Assembly: GCA_009760855.2 (NCBI GenBank)
Contig: WPIO01000022.1
Location: forward strand, 762,501-826,500
Direction of reading: 5' to 3'
From: Cristatella mucedo
Taxonomy: Eukaryota; Bryozoa; Phylactolaemata; Cristatellidae
DNA: 64,000 bases
The notes beneath the pieces are model-generated. The model worked only from the letters and a program-made list of their open reading frames with translations, had not been told where the DNA came from and did no database searches. The position numbers were made by a program, and so were the translations under genes. Each line of letters opens with the position of its first letter. Positions within the stretch are counted from its first letter, which is position 1. Shown one piece after another: positions 24,868 to 36,640 of the stretch.

Positions 24868-25034
24868 GATCTAATGGATGCTATCTCGCCTCATGCGGTC
24901 CCACGAAAGGGCAACCAGGAACGACACGGCGGTATGTAGTTGTTAATTGCCCATGAGCGATTTACTCCGGTTAGTGTGGGTAGGAAATCATTTTTTCACC
25001 AGCAAAAGAGCTCGTTAAACAGGCTACATTTTTT

Positions 25035-25135
25035 TTAATATTAAATATAATTCATTTATATAGCGCCCCAAGAGAACTTAATCTCTATTCAGGCGCTTCA
25101 CATGAGCCTCGCGGCTCGAGCCCACGACAGCTCGC
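25035..25135 (-). mobile_element. SINE-1
   Basis: Reads TAATTCATTTATATAGCGCC, CCAAGAGAACTTAATCTCTA, TTCAGGCGCTTCACATGAGC, CTCGCGGCTCGAGCCCACGAC. The 5' part of the head is missing. Confidence 0.78.
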
Positions 25136-25164
25136 ATTTTCCCGCGACTCCTCAATCGGAGCTA

Positions 25165-25312
25165 GATAATAATAATAATAATAATAATAATATTGCACTT
25201 GATAAAGCGCCCTCAGAGAACTTAATCTCTTTCTAGGCGCTTTACATTTGCTGCAAAGTGATACGCAATAGAATAGTAAGTAAAATCATGCTTGAAAAAC
25301 AAACAAAATGAA
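25165..25312 (-). mobile_element. LINE-B 3' tail fragment
   Basis: (AAT)n, then GCACTTGATAAAGCGCCCTC, AGAGAACTTAATCTCTTTCT, AGGCGCTTTACATTTGCTGC, then about 60 bp of 3' UTR. Confidence 0.85.
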
Positions 25313-25404
25313 CCTTCGGATCCTTCATCCCGCCCCCCCCCCGCCCTTCACCCTTCAATGACTTACTGCTAGTGCTCTAGAGGGGCCCCGCCTGAAAAGG
25401 CCAC

Positions 25405-25452
25405 GAGGCAATCAATCACGAGGCAATCGATCGCCTCGTGATTGATTGCCTC
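25405..25452. repeat. Perfect 20-bp inverted repeat with 8-nt loop
   Basis: Left arm GAGGCAATCAATCACGAGGC at 25405-25424, right arm its exact complement at 25433-25452, loop AATCGATC. It is not part of the LINE or SINE families seen here. Confidence 0.95.
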
Positions 25453-25679
25453 CCTAGCTTTAGAAAACTGCAGCCTTTTGGCTAATAGGACTCCACTTCT
25501 GTGCGTAGAAGATCACCGATGAGGCCCTCTATTTGAGACCTGTCTAAGAAGAACTTAATCATTTGCAACTCCAAAAGTTCAATTTTCCCTCCTTAAGAAG
25601 CAGTGGCGGCCCACTGGAAACCGACGTGGACGTGCGAATCTGCCCCTCACCTCAACGTGAGCTATTTTTGAGCCCTATC

Positions 25680-26045
25680 TAATAATAATAATAATAATGT
25701 ACTTGATAAAGCGCCCTTAGAGAACTTAATCTCTTTCTAGGTGCTTTACATTTGCTGCAAAGGGCAATGCAATTAAATGGTAAGTAAAATCATGCTTAAA
25801 AAACAAACAAAATGAATAACATGGTTAGGGGTGACATGCACAGGGTCAGCATGAAAGTGTGGTTAGTGGCAGCATGCACAGTGTCAGCACACATAAGCAC
25901 GTGAAGGACGATTCACAGGGACCCACTAAATGCTGTCCTAAATAGGTGTGTTTTAAAGTTCCTTTTAAATGTGGTCAGGGTAGGGGATGTTCTGACGCAG
26001 GTCGGGAGGGAGTTCCAGGCTTTGGGAGCATACGAAAAGGAGAGA
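25680..26045 (-). mobile_element. LINE-B 3' portion
   Basis: (AAT)n and the hairpin tail, then GACATGCACAGGGTCAGCAT and CAGCATGCACAGTGTCAGCA, then CTTTTAAATGTGGTCAGGGT and GTTCCAGGCTTTGGGAGCAT. It stops at the start of GC-rich unrelated sequence. Confidence 0.82.
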
Positions 26046-26734
26046 CCAACGGTGACGAAACAGACCGAATCTGCGCTCCGGCCCGACGACCCTCCACGAC
26101 CGCTTTATAATCCTGACCGCTCCTTCCTCGGAGCGGGGAACAGAAAGGGCTACCGGGCATTTGAAAGGGCTAAGCGGGTCTATTTTTAGCCAAGGCGAGC
26201 TTTACCGGTCGTAATTTTCGTCGGTGTTCGAAAGCCCAACCCCTTCAGCCAAATTTATTAGAGGCAGCGGCGCCTGTAGCCAATGCACCCCCACCCCACC
26301 CACCCCACCCCGCCGCCGTCGCCGGCCGCTCCCTTCGCCTGCGAGAGCGGAGCCTCCCGATGCGGCAGACTGACTCACTCTCGAGCGAAATCTAGGCAAC
26401 CGCCAAGCTGCTCCGGTCAGAGGTCACAAAAGCTTATGCAACGCAGGTCCGTCCCACCAGTCCAAGTTGCACGTTTCTAGCCACGCGCCGAGCCGTGCGG
26501 CTCAGCGTACTGCCGCAGTTGGAGGAGGAGCTACGGTCTCCGAGCGCACTGACTAGTCTGCCGCGTCGTAAATTGTCGATGGCTATCGTGTACGAGTACG
26601 CCAGTCGAATTATTCGAAGCGTTTGGGAGAACGCTTCAGGATTACTGCAATTCTATTTATTCGAGGATCCTAGCCTGTGCACTTATTCGGAGGCGACCGA
26701 TGACAAACTCGGCAGCTCCTCGGGTTTGTCTTTC

Positions 26735-26845
26735 GTCGACGGCGTAGCTGCCACATCACTCACACCTCTTCTGTCCGAGCGTCGCTGGCTACCTATCAAG
26801 TGTCGAATCGGCTTGAAGATCCTCGGACAAAGTCTGGCTCACAGG
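26735..26845 (+). mobile_element. Possible LINE ORF remnant
   Basis: Within an open frame (26495-26932) the piece SLTPLLSERRWLPIKCRIGL followed by KILGQSLAHRAL resembles the conserved LINE C-terminal words (LLxxLxWLPVxxRIxxKxL). The rest of the frame is unrecognised. Confidence 0.35.
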
Positions 26846-26892
26846 GCGCTCGCTTGCAACCGCCTATCTAACCGACCTCCATGCACCTGCAG

Positions 26893-27303
<411 letters not shown>

Positions 27304-28262
27304 AGTGGCGAACCCTGACGATTTGCACCTACTTAGAAGTAAACTGAGAAGATGGTTTGACAGCTCTACTTAACTGCGAATAAGCGAGTCGTTCATTGCT
27401 ACTAGCCTTCCGAGGTCTCCACTATGCCTTGTAAACACCGCCGCGTTGGTCACACATTCAATCGCAAGGATTTTGGACTCTTGGCGGCACCAGCACGACT
27501 CCCTACGGCGGCCCGCGAGTCTGCTGCTATCGCTTTGGCGTTTTGGTTACACGCTCACCCCGGCGAGAGCTCTCGACGCTTGCGAGGTAGCATCGCATCT
27601 TGCACTTTAGGCAACACTCGCTATTCGGCTTTCGCTGCCGATATCTCGGCTTGAGCTTTGAGTTGCATCGGCCATTCGCTCCAGAGACGCCACGGAGAAC
27701 GTACAGTCACCAAGGACACCTGATGTTGTCTTCGTGATTTATTTGTCCTATCTCTCCGCTTCGCCAGTCCTTTACTGCCACTTAAAATGGGTTCTGCATA
27801 AGTGCCCATCATCACCACGACGACCGACCTGACCAGCTATATGCTATATCAACCATCAATCTCGGCTAGCAACCTGTCCTCCCATCTCAAACTCAACAGT
27901 AGCTCACCAGCACTACTGCCGAGACTACCGCCGATGACTGCCTGTTGAATCGCATATGACGTCAAGACAATCCGCAGGGCACGCCAACGGCAATGTTTTC
28001 TGCTAGCTCTAGACAGTCAACCGGTCCCACTGCCAAGGTGCCGGCATAGCTTATTCCCAACTCTGCACTTGACTTGCAGCAGCAGCCGACGGGCTTTGAG
28101 GGTGCTGCTTTACGTCACGGCATTGCTGAGCAACCGACCGGTGCTCCGCTGCAACTTTGCATTGGACTGCATCGCTATATTCCATTGCCAGTTTTTCAAC
28201 TGCTTTTTGCGTTACGACTAAGTTCATTCTGCTAAGTCCTAAATTACCCGCTATGCCGGCAG
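27304..28262 (+). mobile_element. Candidate internal region of the LTR element
   Basis: 959 bp between the two LTR-like copies. It opens with a primer-binding-like TGGCGAACCCTGACG. No gag, protease, RT or integrase word is visible and the longest frame is 76 codons, so it would be a non-autonomous (TRIM-like) element. No clear polypurine tract precedes the second LTR. Confidence 0.4.
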
Positions 28263-28521
28263 TGTTGTAGCAACCGCTGGCTAGCCAATTACATGCCAGC
28301 TTCGAGGCCATGCCTCTCGGGGTCACGCCCGCGCCAGCATCCGGTGTGTTATAGCAGACAAAGAACACTTCCCTCTTGCCGCTTAGGCTACGCAGAAGAA
28401 CCCTTTCCTCCTGCCGTTCGGCCTGATTGGACCTCTTTCCCTTATCTCTTCTACGACGGTGAATAAGTATTCAATATCCTGACTGTGCGTTGTCAACCTT
28501 CAACGTACATACGCGCCAACA
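28263..28521 (+). mobile_element. Candidate LTR 2
   Basis: Starts TGTTGTAGCAACCGCTGGCT and ends CATACGCGCCAACA, in the same orientation as 26893-27303. In place of the long repeat it has only CTCTTTCCCTTATCTCTTC. The flanks (TGCAG before LTR 1, TGCTC after this one) do not give a clean target duplication. Confidence 0.5.
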
Positions 28522-28560
28522 TGCTCTCGCACCACTAGCTCTTTAGCATCTGAAAACGTA

Positions 28561-28690
28561 TATCTAATTCATGTGAATAGCACCCTAAGAGAACTTAATC
28601 CGTATTCAGGTGCATTATGTATGCCACGGAGCTTGAGCCCACGACCTCGGTCATCAAATACATTCACCTTAACTCTGGTCGACGTGCAGC
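28561..28690 (-). mobile_element. SINE-1
   Basis: Reads TAGCACCCTAAGAGAACTTA, ATCCGTATTCAGGTGCATTA, GAGCTTGAGCCCACGACCTC, then ACATTCACCTTAACTCTGGTC (reversed box A region). Confidence 0.72.
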
Positions 28691-28699
28691 TTAACAGCT

Positions 28700-29290
28700 A
28701 CTACTACTATTGCACACACTTGGTTGAGCATCTTGATCGCTGGGCTAAACCAGCGCAGCGTCTAGTCATCTCGAAGTGCTTCGAAATAAACTGAAATTCT
28801 TTAATGATAGAGTCTTCAGCTCGTACACAGCGGAAATCTGGAACCCGTATCAGGCTGTGTTCGCAACCTGAAATGCCCTCGATCTCGAGAACTCTAGGTC
28901 CATTCATTCTCTTTCTCCTGCCTGCCAATATGAATTAGTTTCCTATCGTGTGCCTTTCTCACCACTGCGATTATACGACGTTTGGTTGAGTATCAAGCAA
29001 GCTTAGATGCAGTTCCTGTAGTTGCTACTCTCTCAAAGCATGAAACTGACATAGCGCCATCTCATGATTTGAGGACACTCAAAAAAGAAGCTAAAACCTA
29101 CCTGCTCCTCACAGCTATTGCTGCGTCCGGATGGATTGTCCTTAACTTGGTTGTGCTCTCTGAAGTTGTGCATGCTATGTCTAAGCAATTGAAATGCATG
29201 CTTTTCAGTATATAATGCACGTAGAAAGAGATTTAGTTCTCGTAGGCAGTGTATTCAGTTTTTCTTGCTAGTAGTATTTTATTTGAACTC
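28700..29290 (+). mobile_element. Decayed LINE 3' sequence
   Basis: Frame pieces such as NDRVFSSYTAEIWNP near 28800-28850 and HDLRTLKKEAKTYLLLTAI near 29065-29120 resemble the C-terminal words of L2-like ORFs. A diverged tail, GTAGAAAGAGATTTAGTTCTC, occurs near 29221. It is too decayed to assign to LINE-A or LINE-B with confidence. Confidence 0.45.
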
Positions 29291-29439
29291 CTTAGTCTGG
29301 ATTATTGGAATTGCAAGATTATGCTAGCCGATTTCGCGCCTTTGTAACGTTGCCGATAAATAATGTGGACTTCGGATAATTGTTAGCTTTGTTCGTCGGT
29401 AGCGGTCTGTTAATGATGCCTTTATAATTGATAACAATA

Positions 29440-29495
29440 GTAAATTAGTATAGTGCCCTCAGAGAATTAAATCTCTTTCTAAGCACTTTACAGAG
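29440..29495 (-). mobile_element. LINE-B tail remnant
   Basis: AGTGCCCTCAGAGAATTAAA then TCTCTTTCTAAGCACTTTAC, preceded by an ATAACAATAGTAA tail. Confidence 0.6.
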
Positions 29496-29561
29496 GATGT
29501 ATTAAAAGCATTGCCATTCTTCTTGAATGCTTGACAGAGTACTGCAAATTTATTACGCGAT

Positions 29562-29690
29562 TTAACAACCTCCTTTGTTTAGCGGTAGAAGAGCCTTAAT
29601 GGCTATCCCCACCACTTGCAGTTGGCAATTAAGGATTGCCCACTGCAGATTTCCATCCTCCTACCTCAGTCGTGAAGAGTGCGAAGCTTA
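29562..29690 (-). mobile_element. SINE-2
   Basis: Reads TTAACAACCTCCTTTGTTTA, GCGGTAGAAGAGCCTTAATG, GCTATCCCCACCACTTGCAG, TTGGCAATTAAGGATTGCCC. The reversed box B is decayed. Confidence 0.68.
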
Positions 29691-30424
29691 TTTCATGAGC
29701 TATCACGGCCCTAAATCTATTGATCTCCTCTACCACATTGCGCCACAATTTTATTCACAACCAAGCCGAAAGATGGAGCAGGATTTTGTTGCAGCCGATC
29801 GTCGTACATCTTCGTCACAGTGACCAATCCCCTACTACAGTATTCACAAGACCCCAGGCAGAGGAAACTGCTCTGACCTAGCCCCATCGTGAGGGCGGCA
29901 TTATTAAGATACTGGTCACCCATGGCCGCAGTGGTCTGCCAAGAATGAGCTCAGTAGGGGCTCAGCAGCAGCAGAAAGAGAGGCGATAGCATCAACAATA
30001 CAGCAGCGGATGAGCCGGAGCGTCCGGCAGCTTTAGCGGCGTGTGCGTGTGTGTGTTTGATTGAGTGCGTGGAAGATAAGTGAGCCTGTGCTCGAGGGCA
30101 CGAGAGATTATGGTGGCACAAACTAACATTGTTCACTTAGGATGGTCAACTTGCAATCTGAGCAAGAGGGTTTCTTTATCCATCTAGCTAGCACAGCTTC
30201 TCGTGTGAAGTAAATGTGCGCTACTCTTAAGGAGTATCTCAGCCTCACATGTCATGATAAGGTTGCCTCTTGAAATCGTGCGAAGAGTACAAGGTTGAGT
30301 TGTTTTCCAAGCGTGCGTCGCAGTGCTGACAGAGGCAGCTCCCAAAATAGTGCCGGCTATGCCTATACGGCCTCCTTCAATGCAGGCTGTGTGCCAGCCT
30401 CCCATCCGGCAGTATTGCGATGAC

Positions 30425-31165
30425 GACAATAATAATAATAATAGTAATAATGCATTTGATTTTGCGTCCTCAGGGAACTCAATTTCTTTCAAGGCGCTTT
30501 ACAATTGCTACAAAGGAAGCACGATCGAATGATTAGTGGTAGCATGCTCAATAAGAATAACATCGTTAAGGGTGACATGCACAGGGTCATCATGCAAGTA
30601 TGGTTAGTGGCAGCATGCACAGTGTCAGCACATAAAAGCACATAAAGGACGAATCAAAGGGATCCACTAAATGCTGTGATAAATAGGTACGCTTTTAGTT
30701 TCTTTTTAAATGTGGTCGAGTCAGGAGATATCATGACGCAAGTCAGGAGTGAGTTCCAGGCTTTGGGAGCATACTAACTAAAGGCACGGTCTCCAAAGTA
30801 TTTTAGGTTCGTACGGTTAAGGTAAACAGTTAGATTCCGAAAATCGGGTGGTACGATGCTTAGCCCGGTGGGGAGTTGATCTGATAGGAAGGCCAGAGCC
30901 AAATAATGAAGGGACCTGAAAGTGAGCGACAGAACCTTGAAGTCGATGCGTTACTTGACTGAGAGCCAGTGAGTTCGGTGAGAAGTGATGAGATGGGGCA
31001 ACTGTGACGCTCGCGACAGACAAGCCTGGCACAGAGTTTTGCACCAGCTGTAAGCACCTGAGTGCAAATGCCGATAGGCCAGCAAGCAGTAAGCTACAGA
31101 AGTCAAGACGGTTTGTCACAAATAACATTGAATCAAGGTAGCAGTCTAGTTGTTGGAGATTCACT
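30425..31165 (-). mobile_element. LINE-B, 5'-truncated
   Basis: Starts with (AAT)n and the hairpin tail (CAGGGAACTCAATTTCTTTC, AAGGCGCTTTACAATTGCTA). The ORF end is in broken frames toward 31165, with TNRLDFCSLLLAGLSAFALR and CLQLVQNS. The next element, on the plus strand, starts within 20 bp. Confidence 0.83.
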
Positions 31166-31169
31166 TGAT

Positions 31170-31800
31170 GCCAAAGACGCCTTTCCGCTCAAAATCAGAT
31201 CTCTCGGTACATCTCCTGTTGAATCTGCACGAAATCTGTGTCGCGTTCCAAAGTGACGTTTCATTAGACGACCGCATCAGATTCACAGTCAAGTCTGCCA
31301 TTTATCAGCTACATAATATTGCTCAGATCCGGGCTTGCTTAGACGGGGTACTACATGTAAATTGGTCCATGCATTTGTGAAATTGTTAGATATTATGTCG
31401 TGCGAACCTCAAATCCTTTGGAGACCGTACCTTAAGTTTGTATGCTCTCTAAGCCTGAAATTCACTTCCGACTGGCTTCACGACATCCCCTGACTTAACG
31501 AAATTTAAAATGAAGCTAAAAACGCATCTATTTATCACAGCATTTAGTGGGATCGTGAGATTCTGTCTTTGTGTGCTTACGGGTGCTGACACTGTGCCTG
31601 CTGCCCCCTACCATACTTGCATACTGACCCTGTGCGTGTCACCCCTAACCACATTATGCTTGCTATCATTGAGCATGTTACCACTAAGCCACTAACCATT
31701 CAAACATGCTTCCTTTGTAGCATATGTAAAGTGCCTAGAAATACATTGAGTTATGTGATGGCGCTACACAAATGTATTATTAATATTATTTCCCGGGGCG
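31170..31800 (+). mobile_element. LINE-B, internally deleted, head-to-head with the previous copy
   Basis: SDVSLDDRIRFTVKSAIYQL near 31250-31320, then the LVHAF-like VNWSMHL word. The sequence jumps at about 31385 from the middle of the ORF to its 3' end (CAAATCCTTTGGAGACC). The tail TAGAAATACATTGAGTTATG is mutated and ends in ATTATTAATATTATT. Confidence 0.75.
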
Positions 31801-32515
31801 TCTATTCAAGGGCGTGAGTAAGGCGAGTCATTCTACGATAACAACATCTTCATTTGCTATACATTGCCTGAAATAAGACGGGCTTCCAACTTGTAACTAG
31901 TAGTCATTGTCCAAGTCTGGCTTAGTCAAGTAGCCGGCCTACGTTTTTTCATCGTTACTCTTTTCTCAAAAACGTCAGATTCCTGACCGCAGAAGGGTTC
32001 GCCGTTCGAAATGTTAATGCCCGTGCACTACTACCGCTGGCGCCAAAAGCGATCTACCAAATTAGGTTTGGAGGCACTTTATCTGCAATAGGTTTCGTAA
32101 ATTATACTTATTGAAGCAGTAACTGCAACGAGGCCTCCACTGAAGCGCTTTCGAGCATACTCGCAGCCGTAGCAAATCTTTCAGTTCGAATACCTGACCG
32201 GCTATGAGTCCAGGCACCACTGGACTACCGCTGACAATCCTCTGCCATTCATCCGACCTGAGCGTAGCCCGTCAGTGTGGCCATCGAAAAAAGGGAAAAC
32301 GATTGATTCAGTGCTCGCTCCACTAAAGTAGTTGTATCCGCTGGCGCTCAGCTTAACTGTGCAAAGCTATAAAAAAAGCAATTAGAGCAATCATTCACGC
32401 GAAACGCGAACTCAGGAAGACTCTACGCAGTGGGAGAGGTGGCCGCAGAGATTTTATCAAAGCGGGAAATGCGAGCGTTTTTGCAGGCTGCGGCCACCGG
32501 ATTGAAACCGGAGCA
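31801..32515. other. No gene recognised
   Basis: Ordinary-looking non-coding DNA leading to the 15-bp minisatellite. Confidence 0.35.
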
Positions 32516-32706
32516 GCCGCAGACGATGGCAGCCGCAGACGATGGCACAGCAGACGATGGCACAGCAGACGATGGCACAGCAGACGATGGCACAGCAGAC
32601 GATGGCACAGCAGACGATGGCACAGCAGACGATGGCACAGCAGACGACGGCACAGCAGACGATGGCACAGCAGACGATGGCAGCCGCAGACGATGGCACA
32701 GCAGCG
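32516..32706 (+). repeat. 15-bp minisatellite, about 12 units
   Basis: Unit CAGACGATGGCACAG, with two AGCCG variants near the ends and one ACGACGG variant. Because 15 is a multiple of three and the unit lacks stops, several frames on both strands are open (DDGTA, MAQQT, PSSAV). The coding look is therefore not evidence of a gene. Confidence 0.95.
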
Positions 32707-32709
32707 GCT

Positions 32710-34180
32710 ACTCCGCCGTCTGCAGCAGCAATCCAGGCCCGACCTCCTTAGAACGTGAGAAGCAGCGGAGCCGCTGGTTTTCGTTGCTTTCGACGATGAT
32801 AAGTAGATAAGCAGACGATAAGTAGAGCTACTGTGTCTATTGTGTAAGAGACCTGGGTACAGGCTGGTGCTATGAACGGGCCTCCAGCGAACCTATGTAA
32901 GTGGCGAGCCGCGAGCCAGTCGGTCAGCATGGATACGCAATCTCAAGAAAAAACGCACGTATTGCAGAAATTCTGGCCGCATTATAGGAATCAAAACGAA
33001 CAAGTCAAAATAAAAAAAACCAATCGGTAGCAACTCGCCCTTAAGCAAAATGGCCGAATCTGCATTTAACGTTAAGATGAAAAACAGAATCTGCTCTACT
33101 CTGCTTGGGTCGAACTGCCATTTCTCTTCTGCAGTATTCCTCGGCCGCATCGCTTTATGCACAGCTGCCAGCACGAGTGAGGTTGGCTCTCCACAAACAA
33201 TATTGCATAAATATATCAAACAATAATCAAATCTATCTCGCTTTATTTTTTTCTTTTATATCTGCCCTTCTAAACTTATCTGCTCATTTACAGCAGGTCC
33301 GTGCTATGTATAGCAACGTGATTAGAGCCACTTGCAAAGTTTTCCCTCTGAGTTCCGCTTGCGAATTCACTAGAAAAATAGCCGTCAAGTTCAGCCCGAT
33401 CCACTAGTAGCGCGACGAAGTGCTAGGAAGTCCGTTTGAGCGAGAACTCGCAAGCCGAGTGCTGCACAATTTCCCGAGACGCATTATAATTACAGGCCTC
33501 GTGACGGTAGCATTCACTAGCTTTGCGTTCTAGTAAGAAGATGGGCTCTGCTTTACCGTCCCACAATTCAAGCAGACTTGAAAGACAGGGTCGGCATGTA
33601 GCGATTGCAACCATCACCTAGGTGTGCGTATGGTCTATTTTGAAGGGAAGAAGTGGCTATCCTCCTACCGCGCAGCCCGGCAGGGCTCCAGTTCCGAGAA
33701 GCTTTCATAAGGCAGAGCACTAGCTTCGAAAGAGCATTACAGCTGCGACATTGTCACGATATTCACCTTTGAAAACCAATTCTGCAATATATTACAAGAG
33801 TTTATTAAGCCCACGTGGGCACGGACAGTTATGGGTCTCCCTCCCTAGCTTCTTAACCGTCAGCCGCGTCGCTCCTACCGCTACTCAACTTGCGACCAAC
33901 TCAGCGTAGGCCCTACAAGTCTCACGTGGTTACAAACGTGGCTTTAATGACCGATCGATTGCTTAGCAACAATTTAGACTCCCAGAGATGGTGACGGTAC
34001 AGTGAAGGACGCCTTTAGGGAGAAGAACAAGGAAGCGCTGACGCCGATCGGCATAGATCGATATTGGGAGTTGAGCCGGCTGTATCGAGGGTTGCACTGC
34101 AAGTGTACGCTCTAATGAAATACCCCCGGGAGCGGCCGAGAACACTCAGGCGATCCGAAAGAATCGTATTTACGTGTAAA
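32710..34180. other. No gene recognised
   Basis: No splice-supported coding segment or mobile-element similarity seen. Confidence 0.35.
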
Positions 34181-34184
34181 TGAT

Positions 34185-34990
34185 TATAAAATGTAATTAA
34201 AAGTAATGTGTCTCCGTCTTCAATTCCACCAAAGTCACAAGAATAAATGGGTGTGACGCAGGGGAGTTTTGCTAGGCGAACACATAGCATGGGCAGCTTT
34301 CGGCAAGCATACGGTAGCAAACAGACTTCCTATCATGCAAAAAAGAGTAAGTAAGCACGGCTGAGTCAGGAGGTCAGTCAAGGAAGTGAGTAGCTTTTAA
34401 GTAGCAGGCTAGAATGGCTGGTAAGGAAGGATATTATAATGTTCGGCAGCAGGATGACAGGTGTTTTTGTTTAAGACTTTGTAGAAAACTGTGTACTTTG
34501 TAGAGACGTGAGCTCCACAGTCGAGGACCTGCAGAGCAAACGCTCCTATCGCCAACGATCTTTAAGTGAAAGAATGGAACAGACAATATACTGTCCATAA
34601 AGAGCCTGACGGCACGAGGAGGCTGAAACTGCTGAAGCAGTTCGGCAAGGTTCAGAAGTAGCAGCAGGACACGGCCGGCCTTGTGCTTCGGTACAAGGAT
34701 TATTTCCCTGTATCAGTTGATCGACTAGAAGCCATCGCAGCTTCTTCAGCAAAGGAGACACTTGGCTGAAACTCTGGGATTTTTTTAACTAGCCATGAAG
34801 CCATATTAATTACCCTCTGCAGAGGCTTAGTGGCTTACTTTTTATCCTAGCCAAAAACGAATAGCAGTGTTCTATTCTGGACAGAATCAAACAGCTAGCT
34901 AAATTCCCGGCGAGTCATGGCGATGCAAAATTTGCTGCGTCAATGAAGAGCTGCAAACTTGGCCGTTATTTGGTGGATGTTTCGCCAGCT
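34185..34990 (-). mobile_element. LINE-A 3' part, strongly decayed
   Basis: The tail TGTAATTAAAAGTAATGTGTCTCC is followed by GCAGGGGAGTTTTG and GTGAGCTCCACAGTCGAGGA, then coding remnants SPLLKKLRWLLVDQLIQ (near 34760-34710). Several indels. Confidence 0.7.
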
Positions 34991-35071
34991 AGGTCAGCCG
35001 ACACCAAGGCCAGCCTGCCTAAGGAAAGCTGAAATAAATTCTCCGTGACTTTTCACGGATATAGACTAGTC

Positions 35072-35222
35072 ATAGAATATAATTCAATTGTATAGCGCCC
35101 TACAATAACGTAATCTCTATTTAGGTGCTCCACACACGCCACGGGCTTCAGCCCATGACCTCGGTCAACGAATGCATTCACATTGACCTTGTTCGGGTGA
35201 GCACCTTAACCACAGGTTCAAA
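35072..35222 (-). mobile_element. SINE-1, near full length
   Basis: TATAATTCAATTGTATAGCG, TAATCTCTATTTAGGTGCTC, CAGCCCATGACCTCGGTCAA (reversed box B), GGGTGAGCACCTTAACCACA (reversed box A). Confidence 0.75.
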
Positions 35223-35461
35223 CCAGAGTCAGTTACATATCTTTGTTGCTGTGCCGTCTACTCGAAAGGAAGAATTAAAAGCGTTCGTTGCGGCTACTTG
35301 CAAGATCCTGATCCAGCTTGAAATTAGTGTTGTAAGTGCAGTTGGAAATCCGATCCGAGGCTAGTTTAACTGGTTAATTCTACGTAGCAGTCACGGTTCG
35401 GCACGACCAGCATGCTGCAATAGCTCATAATTAAAAATAATAATAAATAATAAGTATAATT

Positions 35462-35610
35462 AGCTAATTTAAAAGCCTCATTCGTATTCCGGCAGAAGAG
35501 CCTTAACAGCTTTCACCACCGCTTGCAGTTGGCAAAAATTAATCGTCCACTGCATGATTCGAACCCACTGCCTCGATACTGGAGAGCAAGCACCTTACTT
35601 TCGGAGTCAA
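35462..35610 (-). mobile_element. SINE-2
   Basis: GGCAGAAGAGCCTTAACAGC, TTTCACCACCGCTTGCAGTT, CACTGCATGATTCGAACCCA, GAGAGCAAGCACCTTACTTT. Near full length, diverged. Confidence 0.75.
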
Positions 35611-35694
35611 CACGGCCCGAAGTGTCAATAGGTCATGGGAGACCAGAACCGGCTGCCACTGCCGTAGGTAGCACCATCATCGTCGCATCAACTG

Positions 35695-36020
35695 GGCTAG
35701 GTGGAGTACTTGCTGTCATTCTTCTCTGACGCTACTCAGCTGCATTTTTCGTTTAAGCTGGCAGGATCTGCTGCAGCGACTGATAAACTGTACGCCCGCC
35801 TTGCAGACGTTCAATCCTGAATGACGGTCAATGCCCTTCAGCTTTACCACGACAAAACCGATCTCCTACTCATAGGACACCCCATGCATGCGGCTGGACT
35901 AAGAAACTTGGCCCTTCTAATAGTGAGGCTGTAGTGCTATGGTCACCGCGTGCTTAGAGTTTAGGCGCCCTCTTTGATAGCTCCGAAGCTAGCCATCACG
36001 TGCTTGTCATGATTAAGTTT
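35695..36020 (+). mobile_element. LINE-A RT fragment
   Basis: FFSDATQLHFSFKLAGSAAA near 35720-35780 corresponds to the LINE-A catalytic FCADDTQLYLSF word, here with Asp-Asp changed to Asp-Ala. ALQLYHDKTDLLLIGHP follows. Stops interrupt it. Confidence 0.7.
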
Positions 36021-36530
36021 GAGGAAATTGGCTTTCATCCAGGACAGAATGTCTCGCTATCCGTCTTCACTTTATCGCCTACAATAAATTGAACATATAC
36101 ACACAGGAAGCGATTAATACATTTATGAAGAAACGAGTAAAATAAAAGGCATCAGCAACATCCTGCTTTCGGCAGACGCTGACTACAAGCTCAGTAATCA
36201 GGAGGCTCTCAGATCCAGCAAGCTCGTCTGCTTTCTGACGCGCCGTCGAGCACTTCGAGAGGCATGCAGGGAACGCTGCCGTATATTTACGTGGTAAAAA
36301 TGGTGGCTACAAGAACAAACGAAGCCCTGGGCATGTTCCTAACCACCCGGGCATGACGGCGAGATTACGGCCGTCTCACAATCACTCAATTAGAGCTTGT
36401 TGTTTTACCAGACCTAGCAGGATCTCCTATTTAACGGCACAAAGACACCATCACTCCATTGTCCTGTCATATGACTTCCGGGGCTAGATACTATGACTAA
36501 AATAAATCTAAAATGGAGTTGAGATGATCG

Positions 36531-36640
<110 letters not shown>

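Noticed and set aside
32516-32706. Possible CRISPR-like array
   Set aside because: Units are contiguous 15-mers without spacers, in eukaryotic DNA. It is a minisatellite.
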